Notes: a model not told the origin generated them from the sequence alone. A stretch of DNA of 64,000 bases from CAZFJG01 sp964410915 (GCA_964410915.1 CAYPIU010000001.1:162372-226371); one strand, 5' to 3'; shown: positions 52,852 through 62,770, numbered from the stretch's first letter. Program-made: numbers and translations.

Positions 52852-54065
52852 CTATCTTTCCACTTCCATGATCTCATCAATGATCTTTCCAATTACAGAT
52901 TTAATCTCACTTCTACTATATTCGCCCACAACAATACCTTTTTTAAAGATAACGACCCCTTCAGGTTTTCCAGCAATCCCAAGATCTGCCGATCGGGCTT
53001 CCCGTGGGCCATTAACTTCACAACCCATTACAGCAAATTTAAATCCATCTGGAAGTCTTTTTATCAACGGTTCAAGTTCATCGACAATGGCACGGACATC
53101 TGTCCGTTTCCTACCACATGTTGGGCATGATATCAACTCTGGTCCATGANNNNNNNNNNNNNNNNNNNNNNNNNNNNNNNNNNNNNNNNNNNNNNNNNNN
53201 NNNNNNNNNNNNNNNNNNNNNNNNNNNNNNNNNNNNNNNNNNNNNNNNNGACATCTGTCCGTTTCCTACCACATGTTGGGCATGATATCAACTCTGGTCC
53301 ATGATCGCGGAGGCCACAAGAGCGAAGGAGCTCATATCCAACTTCAATTTCCTGACATGGATCACCAGTGAGACTGACCCTGAGTGTATCCCCTATACCC
53401 TGATTGAGAAGTAGTGAAAGGCCCGAGGAACTTTTTACGATTCCACGTAAACCAGGTCCGGCCTCAGTGATACCTATATGAAAGGGGATCTCCGGATACT
53501 TTCTTGATAAAAGATAATTACATTTTAAGGTTTCCTGGACATTTGTAGATTTAGCAGAAAGAATTACATCATGAAAATCATGTTTTTCAATACTTTCAAA
53601 CTGTTCTTTAACAGCTATGAAAAGGGCTTTTGAAATATCGCCATTCGCTTCTTTAAGTTGCCTGTTACTTATAGAACCGCTATTGGCACCGATTCTCAAT
53701 ACTACATTATTCTGCCGGGATGCTTCAATTATGTTATTCAGCTGTAAAGATGATCCCATATTACCTGGATTAATTCTTATGGCTGGACATCCTGTTTCTA
53801 TAGCTGCAATAGCTAACTTGTGATCGAAATGAATATCAGCCATTATCGGTATTCTGGTCTTATCAAGAATATGCTTCAGATCTTGTTTCAGTTCTATGTC
53901 AGGAAAAGCGATTCGTACCAGTTCACAACCAGAGTCGTAGAGTTGGTTCAGCTGTTCTTCACATTTATTCCTGTTACTCAGGGGAACTTTCAACATACTT
54001 TCAACCCGTACAGGATTGCCCTTACCTATTCCAAGTTTTCCTATATGAACCTGTTTTGTCCGCAT
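52852..54065 (-). CDS. ispG: 4-hydroxy-3-methylbut-2-en-1-yl diphosphate synthase, interrupted by an assembly gap
   Basis: Fe-S enzyme of the MEP pathway. The N-terminal piece (54065 to 53250) has MADIHFDHKLAIAAIETGCP, RINPGNMG and FHIGITEAGPG; the C-terminal piece (ending 52852) has ISCPTCGRKRTDV and AVMGCEVNGPREARSADLG, with the three cluster cysteines. The pieces share the same 55 bases on both sides of 100 N. Removing the N run and one copy joins them in frame to 352 residues, a normal IspG, so the gene is very probably intact in the organism. Confidence 0.93.
53095..53304. other. scaffold gap (100 N) flanked by an identical 55-base duplicate
   Basis: Bases 53150-53249 are N. The 55 bases before it (53095-53149) are identical to the 55 after it (53250-53304). 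This is what two overlapping contigs look like when scaffolded with a fixed 100-N spacer instead of being merged; 55 is also a common assembler k-mer size. Confidence 0.95.
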
Positions 54066-54098
54066 TGATTCAATTCCCCCATATTACAACTAAAAAGT

Positions 54099-55130
54099 TC
54101 AAAATAAGCGGATAATATCCTTCCATGTAACGAAAAGTATTAACGCTATAAGAATTATAAAACCTGCCAGGTGAATAAAGTTTTCCACCCGATCAGGAAC
54201 TCTTTTTCTTGTAATTAATTCTATAAAGATAAATACAAGCCTTCCTCCATCGAGTCCAGGAAATGGGAACAGGTTTATCAGTCCAAGATTGAGGTTAATG
54301 ATGGCGAGGAACGAAATAAAGGACCACAAACCTGCTCTTGCTGCTCTACCTGCCAGAGATGCAATGCCGACGGGGCCAGTGATATCTGCATCTGATTGGT
54401 TGGTCAAAAGCATATAAATACCTCGTACCCATTCTGCACTCATTCTGAAAATATAAGAAAATGAGTGAATAACAGATCCAGCCAAAGAAAAACTGCGATA
54501 TGCAGGTCTTATCCCAAGAAGTGGCACACCGTATTCTTCACTGATCGGTATTTCTACATTAAAACTTTTCAAATTCCCATTGCGATCTATTAAAAGTGAA
54601 ACAGGTCCATTTTCAGCAGATTCTTTGATGGCCTTTGACATACCATTCCAGTCATCAACAATTGTCCCGTTAACCTCTTTTACTACATCACTGGTTTGGA
54701 TTCCCGCTTCCTGAGCGGGAAATCCCTGCATTAATTCTCCAATCCTTGTGTTATCAAGATCTAGTATTCCATGACCATAAAGAAAGATAGCAGTAAGAAG
54801 GATGGCAAGAATAATATTTGCAAGGGCTCCATTAAACAGGATCAGAAATCTTTGGATAGCTGTTTTTTCTGTAAATGCTCCCCCTTTAACAACTTCTTCT
54901 CCGGGTTTTTCCTCATCCATTCCAGCTAATCTTACAAAACCACCGACCGGAAATATTCTAAATGACCACTGTGTGCCATCCTTAGCAGTTTTTTGCCATA
55001 TTACAGGCCCCATTCCAAACGCGAACTCATGAACCTGAACCCCTGCCAGTTTTGCAGTTTTATAATGTCCATATTCATGCGAAATAATGCATATCGCAAT
55101 AACAACAAGAAACGATATTAGACTTATCAT
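54099..55130 (-). CDS. rseP: RseP/site-2 family membrane metalloprotease
   Basis: 343 residues. Zinc motif ISHEYGHYKTAK (H-E-x-x-H) in the first membrane helix; a PDZ domain at about residues 125-190 (GELMQGFPAQEAGIQTSDVV); second metal motif LFPFPGLDGGRLVFI in a C-terminal helix. Cuts membrane proteins within the bilayer, such as anti-sigma factors; the substrate is unknown here. Located between dxr and ispG, as in many bacteria. Confidence 0.95.
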   Translation of the reverse strand: MISLISFLVVIAICIISHEYGHYKTAKLAGVQVHEFAFGMGPVIWQKTAKDGTQWSFRIFPVGGFVRLAGMDEEKPGEEVVKGGAFTEKTAIQRFLILFNGALANIILAILLTAIFLYGHGILDLDNTRIGELMQGFPAQEAGIQTSDVVKEVNGTIVDDWNGMSKAIKESAENGPVSLLIDRNGNLKSFNVEIPISEEYGVPLLGIRPAYRSFSLAGSVIHSFSYIFRMSAEWVRGIYMLLTNQSDADITGPVGIASLAGRAARAGLWSFISFLAIINLNLGLINLFPFPGLDGGRLVFIFIELITRKRVPDRVENFIHLAGFIILIALILFVTWKDIIRLF

Positions 55131-55168
55131 ATTAAAACCTCACAAGGAAAAAAGTATTTGGCTTAACT

Positions 55169-56329
55169 TTAACAGAGTTCAAGTGATTTACGTCTGCTCC
55201 ATTCGATAATCTCTACAGCTTCAGAAAGATCTGAAGGTGAAGGGCCATCATAAGCTGTAAGAACTGTTTCGATTATCCTGGGGATTTCCGCAAAACTGAT
55301 CTTACCTTCAATAAATGAGTTAACAGCTGATTCATCCGCACCAAGAATTAAGGCAGGATATGGTCCTTTAGCCTTCATTGCCTGCATTGCAATTTCAAGA
55401 CACGGGAATTTGTTCAGGTCAGGTTTAAGAAATTCGATCTTACGACCAGATATTTCAGCTGATGGAAATTTACCATCAGGAAGAGTCAGTCTTTGTGGAA
55501 AGCCCATGCAGGAAGCAGCTGGTAATCTCATATCAGCAGTTGAAGCGCTCATTTTTAACGTAGTATCTTCAAATTCGACAATTCCATGTACGAATGAACC
55601 AGGATGGATAATCGCATCAAGCTGTTCAGGGCAAAGGTTGAACAGATACATTGCTTCAAGAAGTTCGATTCCCTTGTTCATCAACGTGGCACTGTCGATT
55701 GTTATCTTCTTCCCCATTTTCCATACAGGATGATTAAAAGCCTGTTCAACTGTAATATTCTGAAATTCTTCTTGAGGCAGCTTCAGAAAAGGCCCACCGG
55801 AAGCTGTCAGATATACCTTTCTGACCTTTTTTCTATCTTCATTAAAAAGACACTGCCATATTGCATTATGTTCACTGTCCAACGGTCTCAACTGGTCAGA
55901 TCTCTTTACAAGGGGCATTATCCACGGTCCCCCGGCAACAATACTTTCCTTATTGGCAAGTGATACATCCAGATCAGCTTCAAGAGAAAATTTAAGTGCC
56001 TCAATGGCATCAGTTCCTGATGATGCAAATACAATATGATCAAGATTATTTTCATCCATAAGGTCAATAAGCGCATCATTACCTGATAGAACGCGTGTTT
56101 GCGATGAAACTAAATTCTTGAGTTGTCTGGAACTTTCAGGATGTGTCAACAAAACTTTTTCAGGTTGAAATTCCTGACAAAGTTCAGCTATCTTTCTATA
56201 ATTACTTCTTGCTGCCAGTGAAACAACGTTAAAATGTTCCGGAAAAATGCGGCATATATCCATTACCGAATTCCCGACACTTCCAGTACAGCCTATTATA
56301 GATATATTTATCTTTCCTTGGTCTATCAA
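55169..56329 (-). CDS. dxr: 1-deoxy-D-xylulose-5-phosphate reductoisomerase
   Basis: 386 residues. NADPH-binding SIIGCTGSVGNSVMDICR, substrate site SLANKESIVAGGPWI with PLDSEHNAIWQCL, and YLTASGGPFLKL; the catalytic loop lies at NHPVWKMGKKITIDSATLMN. Second MEP step, converting DXP to MEP. TTG start overlaps the cdsA stop by four bases. Confidence 0.98.
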   Translation of the reverse strand: MIDQGKINISIIGCTGSVGNSVMDICRIFPEHFNVVSLAARSNYRKIAELCQEFQPEKVLLTHPESSRQLKNLVSSQTRVLSGNDALIDLMDENNLDHIVFASSGTDAIEALKFSLEADLDVSLANKESIVAGGPWIMPLVKRSDQLRPLDSEHNAIWQCLFNEDRKKVRKVYLTASGGPFLKLPQEEFQNITVEQAFNHPVWKMGKKITIDSATLMNKGIELLEAMYLFNLCPEQLDAIIHPGSFVHGIVEFEDTTLKMSASTADMRLPAASCMGFPQRLTLPDGKFPSAEISGRKIEFLKPDLNKFPCLEIAMQAMKAKGPYPALILGADESAVNSFIEGKISFAEIPRIIETVLTAYDGPSPSDLSEAVEIIEWSRRKSLELC

Positions 56330-57147
56330 CCTATTATCACTCCAAATACCAGATATGTTAAGGTCCCACTGATAAGGATACTGTCAAACCTGTCGAAAAA
56401 ACCGCCATGTCCCGGAATAATATCACTACTATCCTTCACTCCGGATTCCCGTTTCAACAGGGATTCTGCCAGGTCTCCCATCTGACCTGCTATACCACAG
56501 ATACAGCCGATAAGAATAAATGGCAATGGATGTAATGAAAGTATGTAGGAAACAAGTGCTCCTCCGAGAAGACTGCCGCATAAGCCGCCAATAAATCCTT
56601 CCCAGGTTTTATTAGGGCTGACTTTTTCTGATAGATGTTTCTCTCCCCATTTCGTTCCAACAATGTAGGCACAGACATCACATGCCCAGGTGCAAAGAAA
56701 TAGAGTAAGCAAAAAGTATAATCCTCTTGGGAATGTTCTCAAGTGAAAAATAAAGATCCATGGTAAAGAAACTAGGATAAGACCTGATAGCGTTCCTCCA
56801 AGATTCCACAAGGCATTACTTTCACCTGTAAGATGACGTCTCAGGATTTCAGTAAGAAGGATAATAAATGCAAAAACAGCAAGAAGGGGACCAACAGAAA
56901 GATAGAATAACCCCCTGTAAGTTACCAGGAAAAGAATAAGAGATCCTATTATTCCTATGCCCTTTGATAAATGTGCATTTGATTCAAGGAGTATGTAATA
57001 TTCCCAAAGTGAAAACGAAGCAATAGCTGCGGTAACAAGCAACCAGAAAATTCCTCCAGCGAGGATCCCTCCGATTATCATGAGAACTATTACGATCCCA
57101 CTGGTTATTCTTTTAATATTCTCACTACTCATTCTGTAAGTTCCCAT
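56326..57147 (-). CDS. cdsA: phosphatidate cytidylyltransferase
   Basis: About 273 residues with seven or eight membrane helices. The family signature S-x-x-x-R-x-x-x-K-D-x-x-x-x-x-P-G-H-G-G is represented by LLKRESGVKDSSDIIPGHGG, followed by DRFDSILISG. Makes CDP-diacylglycerol. ATG 57147 has GGAGGG nine bases upstream and overlaps uppS by 23 bases; ATG 57132 is also possible. Confidence 0.95.
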   Translation of the reverse strand: MGTYRMSSENIKRITSGIVIVLMIIGGILAGGIFWLLVTAAIASFSLWEYYILLESNAHLSKGIGIIGSLILFLVTYRGLFYLSVGPLLAVFAFIILLTEILRRHLTGESNALWNLGGTLSGLILVSLPWIFIFHLRTFPRGLYFLLTLFLCTWACDVCAYIVGTKWGEKHLSEKVSPNKTWEGFIGGLCGSLLGGALVSYILSLHPLPFILIGCICGIAGQMGDLAESLLKRESGVKDSSDIIPGHGGFFDRFDSILISGTLTYLVFGVIIG

Positions 57148-57850
57148 ATCTTCTTTCCCTCCGTGAAAATTCATAAAGTGCCTTGTTAAATTCATCATCA
57201 CCAAAGTCAGGCCAAAGAACTTCAGGAAAGTAAAATTCGCTATAACTGGATTGCCAGAGCCAGTAGTTACTTAAACGTTTTTCACCACTTGTTCTTATTA
57301 TAAGATCCGGATCCGGAACATCAGGCAGATAGAGATATTCATGGAAAAGTTTTTCGTCGATGTACTCAGGTTTTGGTTCAATTGAAAGAATCTTGTTAAC
57401 AGCATCTATTATTTCATTTCTACCTCCGTAATTGAGGCATATGATAAGATTTAAACCATTACAATCCATAGTCTTTTCCATAGACTCATCCATAAGATTT
57501 ATAATATCTTCGGGAAGGTTATCTCTTCTTCCGGCAAATCTCAATCTTACATTTTCATTCCTCAGTTTTATGATCTTACGAGAAAGATATTCTTTAAAAA
57601 GCAACATAAGACCATGAACTTCCTTTTCTGGTCTTGTCCAGTTCTCGCTCGAAAAAGCGTATAGTGATAGATACTTTATCCCTGAAGTATTAGCAGTTTT
57701 TACTGTTTTCTCAACCGCTGCAACTCCAGCGCGGTGTCCCATAAGTCTTGGCAGATGCCTTTTTTTTGCCCATCTGCCATTACCATCCATTATTATCGCA
57801 ATATGTTCAGGGATGTTGTCCTTACGGTTTACCAATTGTCTTACCTCCAT
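57125..57850 (-). CDS. uppS: undecaprenyl diphosphate synthase (cis-prenyltransferase)
   Basis: 241 residues. HIAIIMDGNGRWAKKRHLPR with the catalytic Asp, GHRAGVAAVEKTV, YLSLYAFSSENWTRP, and at the C-terminus DLIIRTSGEKRLSNYWLWQS. Makes the C55 lipid carrier for peptidoglycan and for the wecA product. It overlaps the upstream uracil-DNA glycosylase gene by 29 bases. Confidence 0.97.
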   Translation of the reverse strand: MEVRQLVNRKDNIPEHIAIIMDGNGRWAKKRHLPRLMGHRAGVAAVEKTVKTANTSGIKYLSLYAFSSENWTRPEKEVHGLMLLFKEYLSRKIIKLRNENVRLRFAGRRDNLPEDIINLMDESMEKTMDCNGLNLIICLNYGGRNEIIDAVNKILSIEPKPEYIDEKLFHEYLYLPDVPDPDLIIRTSGEKRLSNYWLWQSSYSEFYFPEVLWPDFGDDEFNKALYEFSRRERRYGNLQNE

Positions 57851-58478
57851 TATTCTGAACCCTGTCCAGATATTTCCGGATCTCCTGGATATCCTTCCAG
57901 GTCATATCCTTTGGACTCCCGGGTTTTCTTGACTGGTTACGCAGAAGATAACTTGGGTGGAACATGGGCATAAGATCTATCCCTTTCCATTTAAACCATT
58001 TACCTCTGATCTTGGTTATTCCTTCGCTTGTTTTTAAAAACCACTTGGTGGGTGTGCTTCCAAGACATACAATAACTTCAGGATCAATAATTGCGATTTG
58101 TGCCTCAAGATATTTACTGCAGGCAACCATTTCTTCAACAGCAGGTACTCTATTATTGGGCGGCCGACATTTAACAATATTTGTAATATAGACTTCTTCT
58201 CTTTTTATATCTGCAGCTTCCAGTATTTTGGTAAGCAGCTTACCCGCTTTACCGATGAACGGTTTTCCTTCCATGTCTTCATCAGCTCCTGGCCCCTCTC
58301 CGATAAACATAACAGGGGCATCCAGAGGCCCTTCTCCAAGGACAGTGTTATTTCTTTCTTTGCAAAGCTGACATAAAGTACATTTTTCAACTTTGGTTTT
58401 AAGTTCATTCCAACATACAACTGATCGATTTTCGATTTCTTCGGCTGAAGGAGAATATATGGTTTTCTTTGTGGTCAC
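57822..58478 (-). CDS. udg: family 4 uracil-DNA glycosylase (Fe-S type)
   Basis: 218 residues. Motif 1 FIGEGPGADEDMEGKPFIGKAG, motif 2 MFHPSYLLRN, and CTLCQLCKERNN plus later cysteines (KCRPPN, VCLGST) as Fe-S ligands. Removes uracil from DNA. GTG start overlapping the previous stop (GTGA), behind AGAGGTG. Confidence 0.93.
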   Translation of the reverse strand: MTTKKTIYSPSAEEIENRSVVCWNELKTKVEKCTLCQLCKERNNTVLGEGPLDAPVMFIGEGPGADEDMEGKPFIGKAGKLLTKILEAADIKREEVYITNIVKCRPPNNRVPAVEEMVACSKYLEAQIAIIDPEVIVCLGSTPTKWFLKTSEGITKIRGKWFKWKGIDLMPMFHPSYLLRNQSRKPGSPKDMTWKDIQEIRKYLDRVQNNGGKTIGKP

Positions 58479-59332
58479 TGGAATAACACCTCTTCTATCT
58501 TTACATTTACAGTTTTGATATCCATACCTGTAAAATAACTTACTGCGGAGACTATTCTTTTCTGAATAAGGCGACTTATTTCGACAATATTTCTGCCATC
58601 CGGTCTTATAGATATATTAATTGTAATATCCAATTTTTCGTCATCCGATCTTACTTTAGCTTCATTGACCTTAACAACCTGTGTAGTGATCTTTGTTACA
58701 TGTTCAACGATCTGGGAAATAGCCATAATATCTATCCTTAGATTTCCATAAAAACTGAAGGGGGGGCGAACAACTGTCCTTTCACCATCGTGCTTTTCTC
58801 TTGATTTCCAGAGTTCCTTAAGATGACCTACAAGTTTTCCACCAAAATTCTTTCGTATCTGGGCATGAGAAACGGGAATTACATGATGTCCATTCTGGTG
58901 TCTTTCACGAACAGCAATTGAGATCTCTTCAGATGTTGCTACGTCAGTTATAAAAATAAACCTGTCTGGTTCACTGAGTTTAAGATTCCTTGCAATTTTG
59001 TTAGCCATGGATTCTGAAGTAGCTATTATCATGATTTGACAGGGGGAATGTTTCTCCAGAAACTTAATGACCTGCATTCTGTGGTCTGGAAACTGGAACA
59101 ATGCCCGTCTAATAGCTCTTATTAGATTCTTTTCAGACTTTGCACTTCTTCCAATCATTATGCGACCGCGCGAAACAACAAGACCATCATCTATAACATA
59201 GTCAACCTTGTTCTTTCTCGCGATAAGTTGAGCCCGACGACTTTTACCTGTACCAGCGGCACCAATAAAAGCAATTACCTGGACGTTTTCCAGGGGAGTA
59301 CTGCTTTTCTCTTTGCCTGTCAATTGAGTCAC
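58475..59332 (-). CDS. P-loop nucleotide-binding protein fused to Asp23/Gls24-like domain
   Basis: 285 residues, two domains. Residues about 15-190 form a P-loop domain: Walker A FIGAAGTGKSRRAQLIARK (Gly24-Ser31), DDGLVVSRGRIMIGRSAKSE, IMIIATSESMANKIARNL, and FIFITDVATSEE. Residues about 203-283 resemble Asp23/Gls24 (AISQIVEHVTKITTQVVKVN, NIVEISRLIQKRIVSAVSYF, IKTVNVKIEEV), a domain found in envelope-associated proteins next to fatty-acid and wall genes. The exact family is unknown to me. It sits between murA and the UDG-uppS-cdsA operon, suggesting an envelope role. GTG start with a weak SD. Confidence 0.75.
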   Translation of the reverse strand: MTQLTGKEKSSTPLENVQVIAFIGAAGTGKSRRAQLIARKNKVDYVIDDGLVVSRGRIMIGRSAKSEKNLIRAIRRALFQFPDHRMQVIKFLEKHSPCQIMIIATSESMANKIARNLKLSEPDRFIFITDVATSEEISIAVRERHQNGHHVIPVSHAQIRKNFGGKLVGHLKELWKSREKHDGERTVVRPPFSFYGNLRIDIMAISQIVEHVTKITTQVVKVNEAKVRSDDEKLDITINISIRPDGRNIVEISRLIQKRIVSAVSYFTGMDIKTVNVKIEEVLFQ

Positions 59333-59382
59333 CTGCTCATAAGATCTGGATAAATGCTATAAGTTATGTAGCGAACCAAGTA

Positions 59383-60672
59383 TCAAATATCGTTAACTTT
59401 AGGATAAGTTTTTTCAGACTGACTGATATCAACATTACCACCCAGACTTTGAAGCTTGGTCTGTATGTCTTCATATCCACGGTAAACATGACCTATGTTG
59501 AAAACATTTGTAACATCATGTGCAGCAAGTCCAGCCAGGATAAGTGCCGCTCCGGCTCTCAGATCAGTAGCATGAACATCGGCCCCGACCAGTTCCCTGA
59601 CACCTTTAATAATGGCAGTATTCCCCTGGACATCAATGGAACTGCCCATCTTGTTTAATTCGCTGACATGACGGAAACGGGATTCAAAAACACTTTCCTG
59701 AATAATACTCGTTCCTTCTGCAAGTGTCATAGCAGCCATAACCTGAGGTTGAAGATCTGTGGGGAACCCAGGAAATGGAAGAGTCTTAAGTGATACCGCA
59801 TGAGGTTTCTCACATGGAAATACTGTTACGGATCTTTCCCTACAAGAAAAAGGAACGGCCATTTCTTCAAGTTTGGCAAGTAAAGCATCTACATGAGATA
59901 TGTTAACATCCTCTACGGTAATAGTACCTTTGGTGATCACACCTGCCAGTAGATAGGTAGAAGCTTCTATCCTGTCAGGTATTATCCACGATTCAACACC
60001 ATGCAGTTCTTCAACACCTTCAATAAGGATCTCTCCCGAACTTTTTTCACTGATCTTTCCTCCCATGGAGTTTAATACATCAATTAGATTCCCAATTTCC
60101 GGTTCTCTTGCAGCATTTTCAAGTAAAGTTTCACCTTTTGCAAAAACAGCGGCCATCAAAAGGTTTTCCGTTGCACCAACAGAAGGAAAGTCAAGATATA
60201 TCCTTCCGCCTCTCAATCCCTTCGCCTTAGCATGAACAGAACCGTGTATCAGCTCAATTTCTGCTCCCATTCGGGCCAGTCCCTTCAGATGAAGGTCAAT
60301 GGGCCTGCTTCCAATGGAACATCCCCCTGGAAGAGGAAGAACTGCCTTTCCACATCTTGCAAGCAAAGGTCCAAGAACAAGTGATGATGCCCTCATTTTA
60401 CGTACAAGATCAGAAGGGGTCTCCCATCCCAGATCTTCAGGAACCTGAAGAGACATTGCATTTTTGGCAAACTCGATCTTAACCCCAAGATGTCGCAGCA
60501 GATCTGCCATGGTACTTATGTCCTTCAGACCTGGCACTCTATTGAGTTTTAGAGTACCACCCTTTATCAATAAAGAAGCAGCCATGATAGGCAACGCTGC
60601 ATTTTTTGCACCCTGTGCTTTAACAGTTCCATTGAGGGTAGAGCCACCTTTGATCTTCATCATGTAATTCAC
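59383..60672 (-). CDS. murA: UDP-N-acetylglucosamine 1-carboxyvinyltransferase
   Basis: 429 residues. First committed step of peptidoglycan synthesis. GAKNAALPIMAASLL carries the Lys of the active site; LPGGCSIGSRPIDLHLKGL carries the Cys attacked by fosfomycin; FPGFPTDLQPQVMAAMTLA and DLRAGAALILAGL follow. The GTG start has AGGTGA five bases upstream. Confidence 0.98.
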   Translation of the reverse strand: MNYMMKIKGGSTLNGTVKAQGAKNAALPIMAASLLIKGGTLKLNRVPGLKDISTMADLLRHLGVKIEFAKNAMSLQVPEDLGWETPSDLVRKMRASSLVLGPLLARCGKAVLPLPGGCSIGSRPIDLHLKGLARMGAEIELIHGSVHAKAKGLRGGRIYLDFPSVGATENLLMAAVFAKGETLLENAAREPEIGNLIDVLNSMGGKISEKSSGEILIEGVEELHGVESWIIPDRIEASTYLLAGVITKGTITVEDVNISHVDALLAKLEEMAVPFSCRERSVTVFPCEKPHAVSLKTLPFPGFPTDLQPQVMAAMTLAEGTSIIQESVFESRFRHVSELNKMGSSIDVQGNTAIIKGVRELVGADVHATDLRAGAALILAGLAAHDVTNVFNIGHVYRGYEDIQTKLQSLGGNVDISQSEKTYPKVNDI

Positions 60673-60732
60673 TTTATCACCTCTGGCATAATTCGTTTAT
60701 CTATGATTGATTATTTAAGATTTAATCAGGAT

Positions 60733-61866
60733 CTATAACAGTTCTTTTAATCTTGAGCAGATCCTCTTTGAAGCTCTACCATCACCAAAAGGCATTTTGG
60801 CTTTTGATACGATATTATTATAATACTTTTGGTCAAAAAGCAGTTTTTCGACTTCGTATTTGAGTTTCTCTACTCCATTTCCAACCAACATTGCTGTTCC
60901 TTCAATTATAGCTTCAGGCCTCTCTGAAACTTCTCTGGTAACAAGAACCGGTATTTTCAGAGATGTCCCTTCTTCCTGGACACCACCACTGTCAGTAATT
61001 ATTACCCTGCTTCTGTTCATTGCCTTTACAAAGTCAGGATAATTCAGAGGTTCTGTTAAAATCACTCTTTGTACATCCTGGAATATCTCAAAAATATCGG
61101 CTCTTACCGAAGGATTTTTATGAACTGGTAAAATTAACCAGAGATTTTCATTTTCCTGAAGTATCCTTTTTACTGTATTGCATAAATTCCTTAATGGATT
61201 TCCCCAGTTCTCTCTTCGATGTATTGTCATTAATATGACCTCAGCATCCTCTGGAACCTTCTTATCATCTGAAACAAAAACTTTTTGGTTCTGACTTCTT
61301 TCAATGGTCATATTAAGAGCATCGACTACTGTATTTCCAGTTATAAATATACGTTCCTGATCAAAACCTTCTTTTAAAAGGTTCAAACCGGCTTCTTTAG
61401 TTGGAGGAAACCATAATGAACATATCTGATCTGTCAATATTCTATTTGCTTCTTCGGGGAAGGGACTGTTTATATTATGACTTCTCAAACCTGCTTCAAC
61501 ATGCCCTATTTGAATATGCCTGTAAAAAGCAGCAAGTGCGGCAGCAAAAGTTGTTGTAGTATCTCCGTGAACTAATACAACATCAGGATTTATTTCATCA
61601 AAGATTTTTCCGGTACCTTCAATTACTTTCGATGTTATATGGTCAAGTGTTTGTTTTTCTTTCATTATCCCGAGATCAAAATCCGGTTTAATATCAAAGT
61701 ATGATAAAGCCTGATATAGCATGTGAGTATGTTGCCCTGTGGCAAGTACCATTGGCTGGAAAAAGTCATCTCTGCAAAGTTCAAGAATGACAGGTGCCAT
61801 CTTAATTGCTTCGGGCCTTGTTCCAACGATACACATTACCTTCTTTTTAGATTTATCAGCCAGCAA
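60733..61866 (-). CDS. wecB: UDP-N-acetylglucosamine 2-epimerase (non-hydrolysing)
   Basis: 377 residues. Makes UDP-ManNAc from UDP-GlcNAc. CIVGTRPEAIKMAPVILEL at the N-terminus, VHGDTTTTFAAALAAFY, GHVEAGLRSHN, MTIHRRENWGNPL, and ITDSGGVQEEGTSLKIPVL. TTG start behind GGAGGT. With wecA it suggests a ManNAc-containing wall or surface polymer. Confidence 0.96.
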   Translation of the reverse strand: MLADKSKKKVMCIVGTRPEAIKMAPVILELCRDDFFQPMVLATGQHTHMLYQALSYFDIKPDFDLGIMKEKQTLDHITSKVIEGTGKIFDEINPDVVLVHGDTTTTFAAALAAFYRHIQIGHVEAGLRSHNINSPFPEEANRILTDQICSLWFPPTKEAGLNLLKEGFDQERIFITGNTVVDALNMTIERSQNQKVFVSDDKKVPEDAEVILMTIHRRENWGNPLRNLCNTVKRILQENENLWLILPVHKNPSVRADIFEIFQDVQRVILTEPLNYPDFVKAMNRSRVIITDSGGVQEEGTSLKIPVLVTREVSERPEAIIEGTAMLVGNGVEKLKYEVEKLLFDQKYYNNIVSKAKMPFGDGRASKRICSRLKELL

Positions 61867-61870
61867 TTAT

Positions 61871-62770
61871 TTAACCTCCAGTGAACATATCTATCCAGTA
61901 TAAAAATAGAAAGTATCCTGTATAGACAATGCAAAAATGTATAAGTGCCATAATTATCACAACAGAGATCCTTCCCAAGCCGTAATCCAGTAACCTGTGG
62001 TGAAAATGAAGCCGGTCAGGCCTGAAAGGTGAGGCTTTACTGATAGTTCTGCGAATAATGGCAAACATCGTATCTATTACTGGTATGCCTCCCCAGAGAA
62101 TCAGTATAAACATAAGCTTCAAAAGGCTCAATGCCTGAAGAGTAACAGATGTAGAAAAAAGGAAGTGAGAGGCAAAAAGAAAACCCAGAAGTGTGCTGCC
62201 TCCATCCCCAAGAAATGTACGAGCAACCGGAAAGTTCCAGAAAAGAACACCAAAAGCAAGACCCTCAAGGGGCAGCCATATGGCAAGATCTCCTGAAACG
62301 GTAATTGCAAGAAACCCCGATATGAGAAACGTAATTATACATAATCCATCTAAACCATCTATCAGGTTAAATGCACTAACTATACCAGCGATCCAGAAGA
62401 TAAGAACAATAGAGGTAAAGACTTCAAACTGAAAGGATAATACGATTATGGATGCTGAAACAATATGAAGTAAAAAGCGTAAATAAGGATTAACAGGATT
62501 CATATCATCAAGATAACCGGTAAAGAATATCAGTGTGGCTGCAGTTGAAGAAAACTTCAAAAAAAAGGGATCCTTTACAAAGAAAAGAACCCATAACATA
62601 TAACCCGACCAGAGCACTATTCCTGCGCCACGAGGTATTATCCCCTCATGTATCTTTCTGCCCCCGGGTCTGTCCAGAATATTAAACTGTCTGGACAGAC
62701 TTATTGAAAGCGGCGTTACAAATAGTCCCCATATGAAACACAGGATCACTACAGTGATAAGGGAAATCAA
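61871..62770 (-). CDS. wecA: undecaprenyl-phosphate GlcNAc-1-phosphate transferase (WecA/TagO type)
   Basis: 299 residues, about nine to ten membrane helices. Glycosyltransferase family 4 motifs: GYLDDMNPVNPYLRF, FNLIDGLDGLCI, FLGDGGSTLLGF, and the cytoplasmic His motif RPDRLHFHHRLLDYGLG, which marks WecA/TagO rather than MraY. Starts a lipid-linked polymer on undecaprenyl phosphate. Four bases upstream of wecB. Confidence 0.93.
   Translation of the reverse strand: MISLITVVILCFIWGLFVTPLSISLSRQFNILDRPGGRKIHEGIIPRGAGIVLWSGYMLWVLFFVKDPFFLKFSSTAATLIFFTGYLDDMNPVNPYLRFLLHIVSASIIVLSFQFEVFTSIVLIFWIAGIVSAFNLIDGLDGLCIITFLISGFLAITVSGDLAIWLPLEGLAFGVLFWNFPVARTFLGDGGSTLLGFLFASHFLFSTSVTLQALSLLKLMFILILWGGIPVIDTMFAIIRRTISKASPFRPDRLHFHHRLLDYGLGRISVVIIMALIHFCIVYTGYFLFLYWIDMFTGG

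Noticed and set aside
53095..53304. 55-base direct repeat as a biological duplication or mobile element scar
   Set aside because: The copies flank exactly 100 N and merging them restores a complete ispG, so an assembly artefact explains it better.
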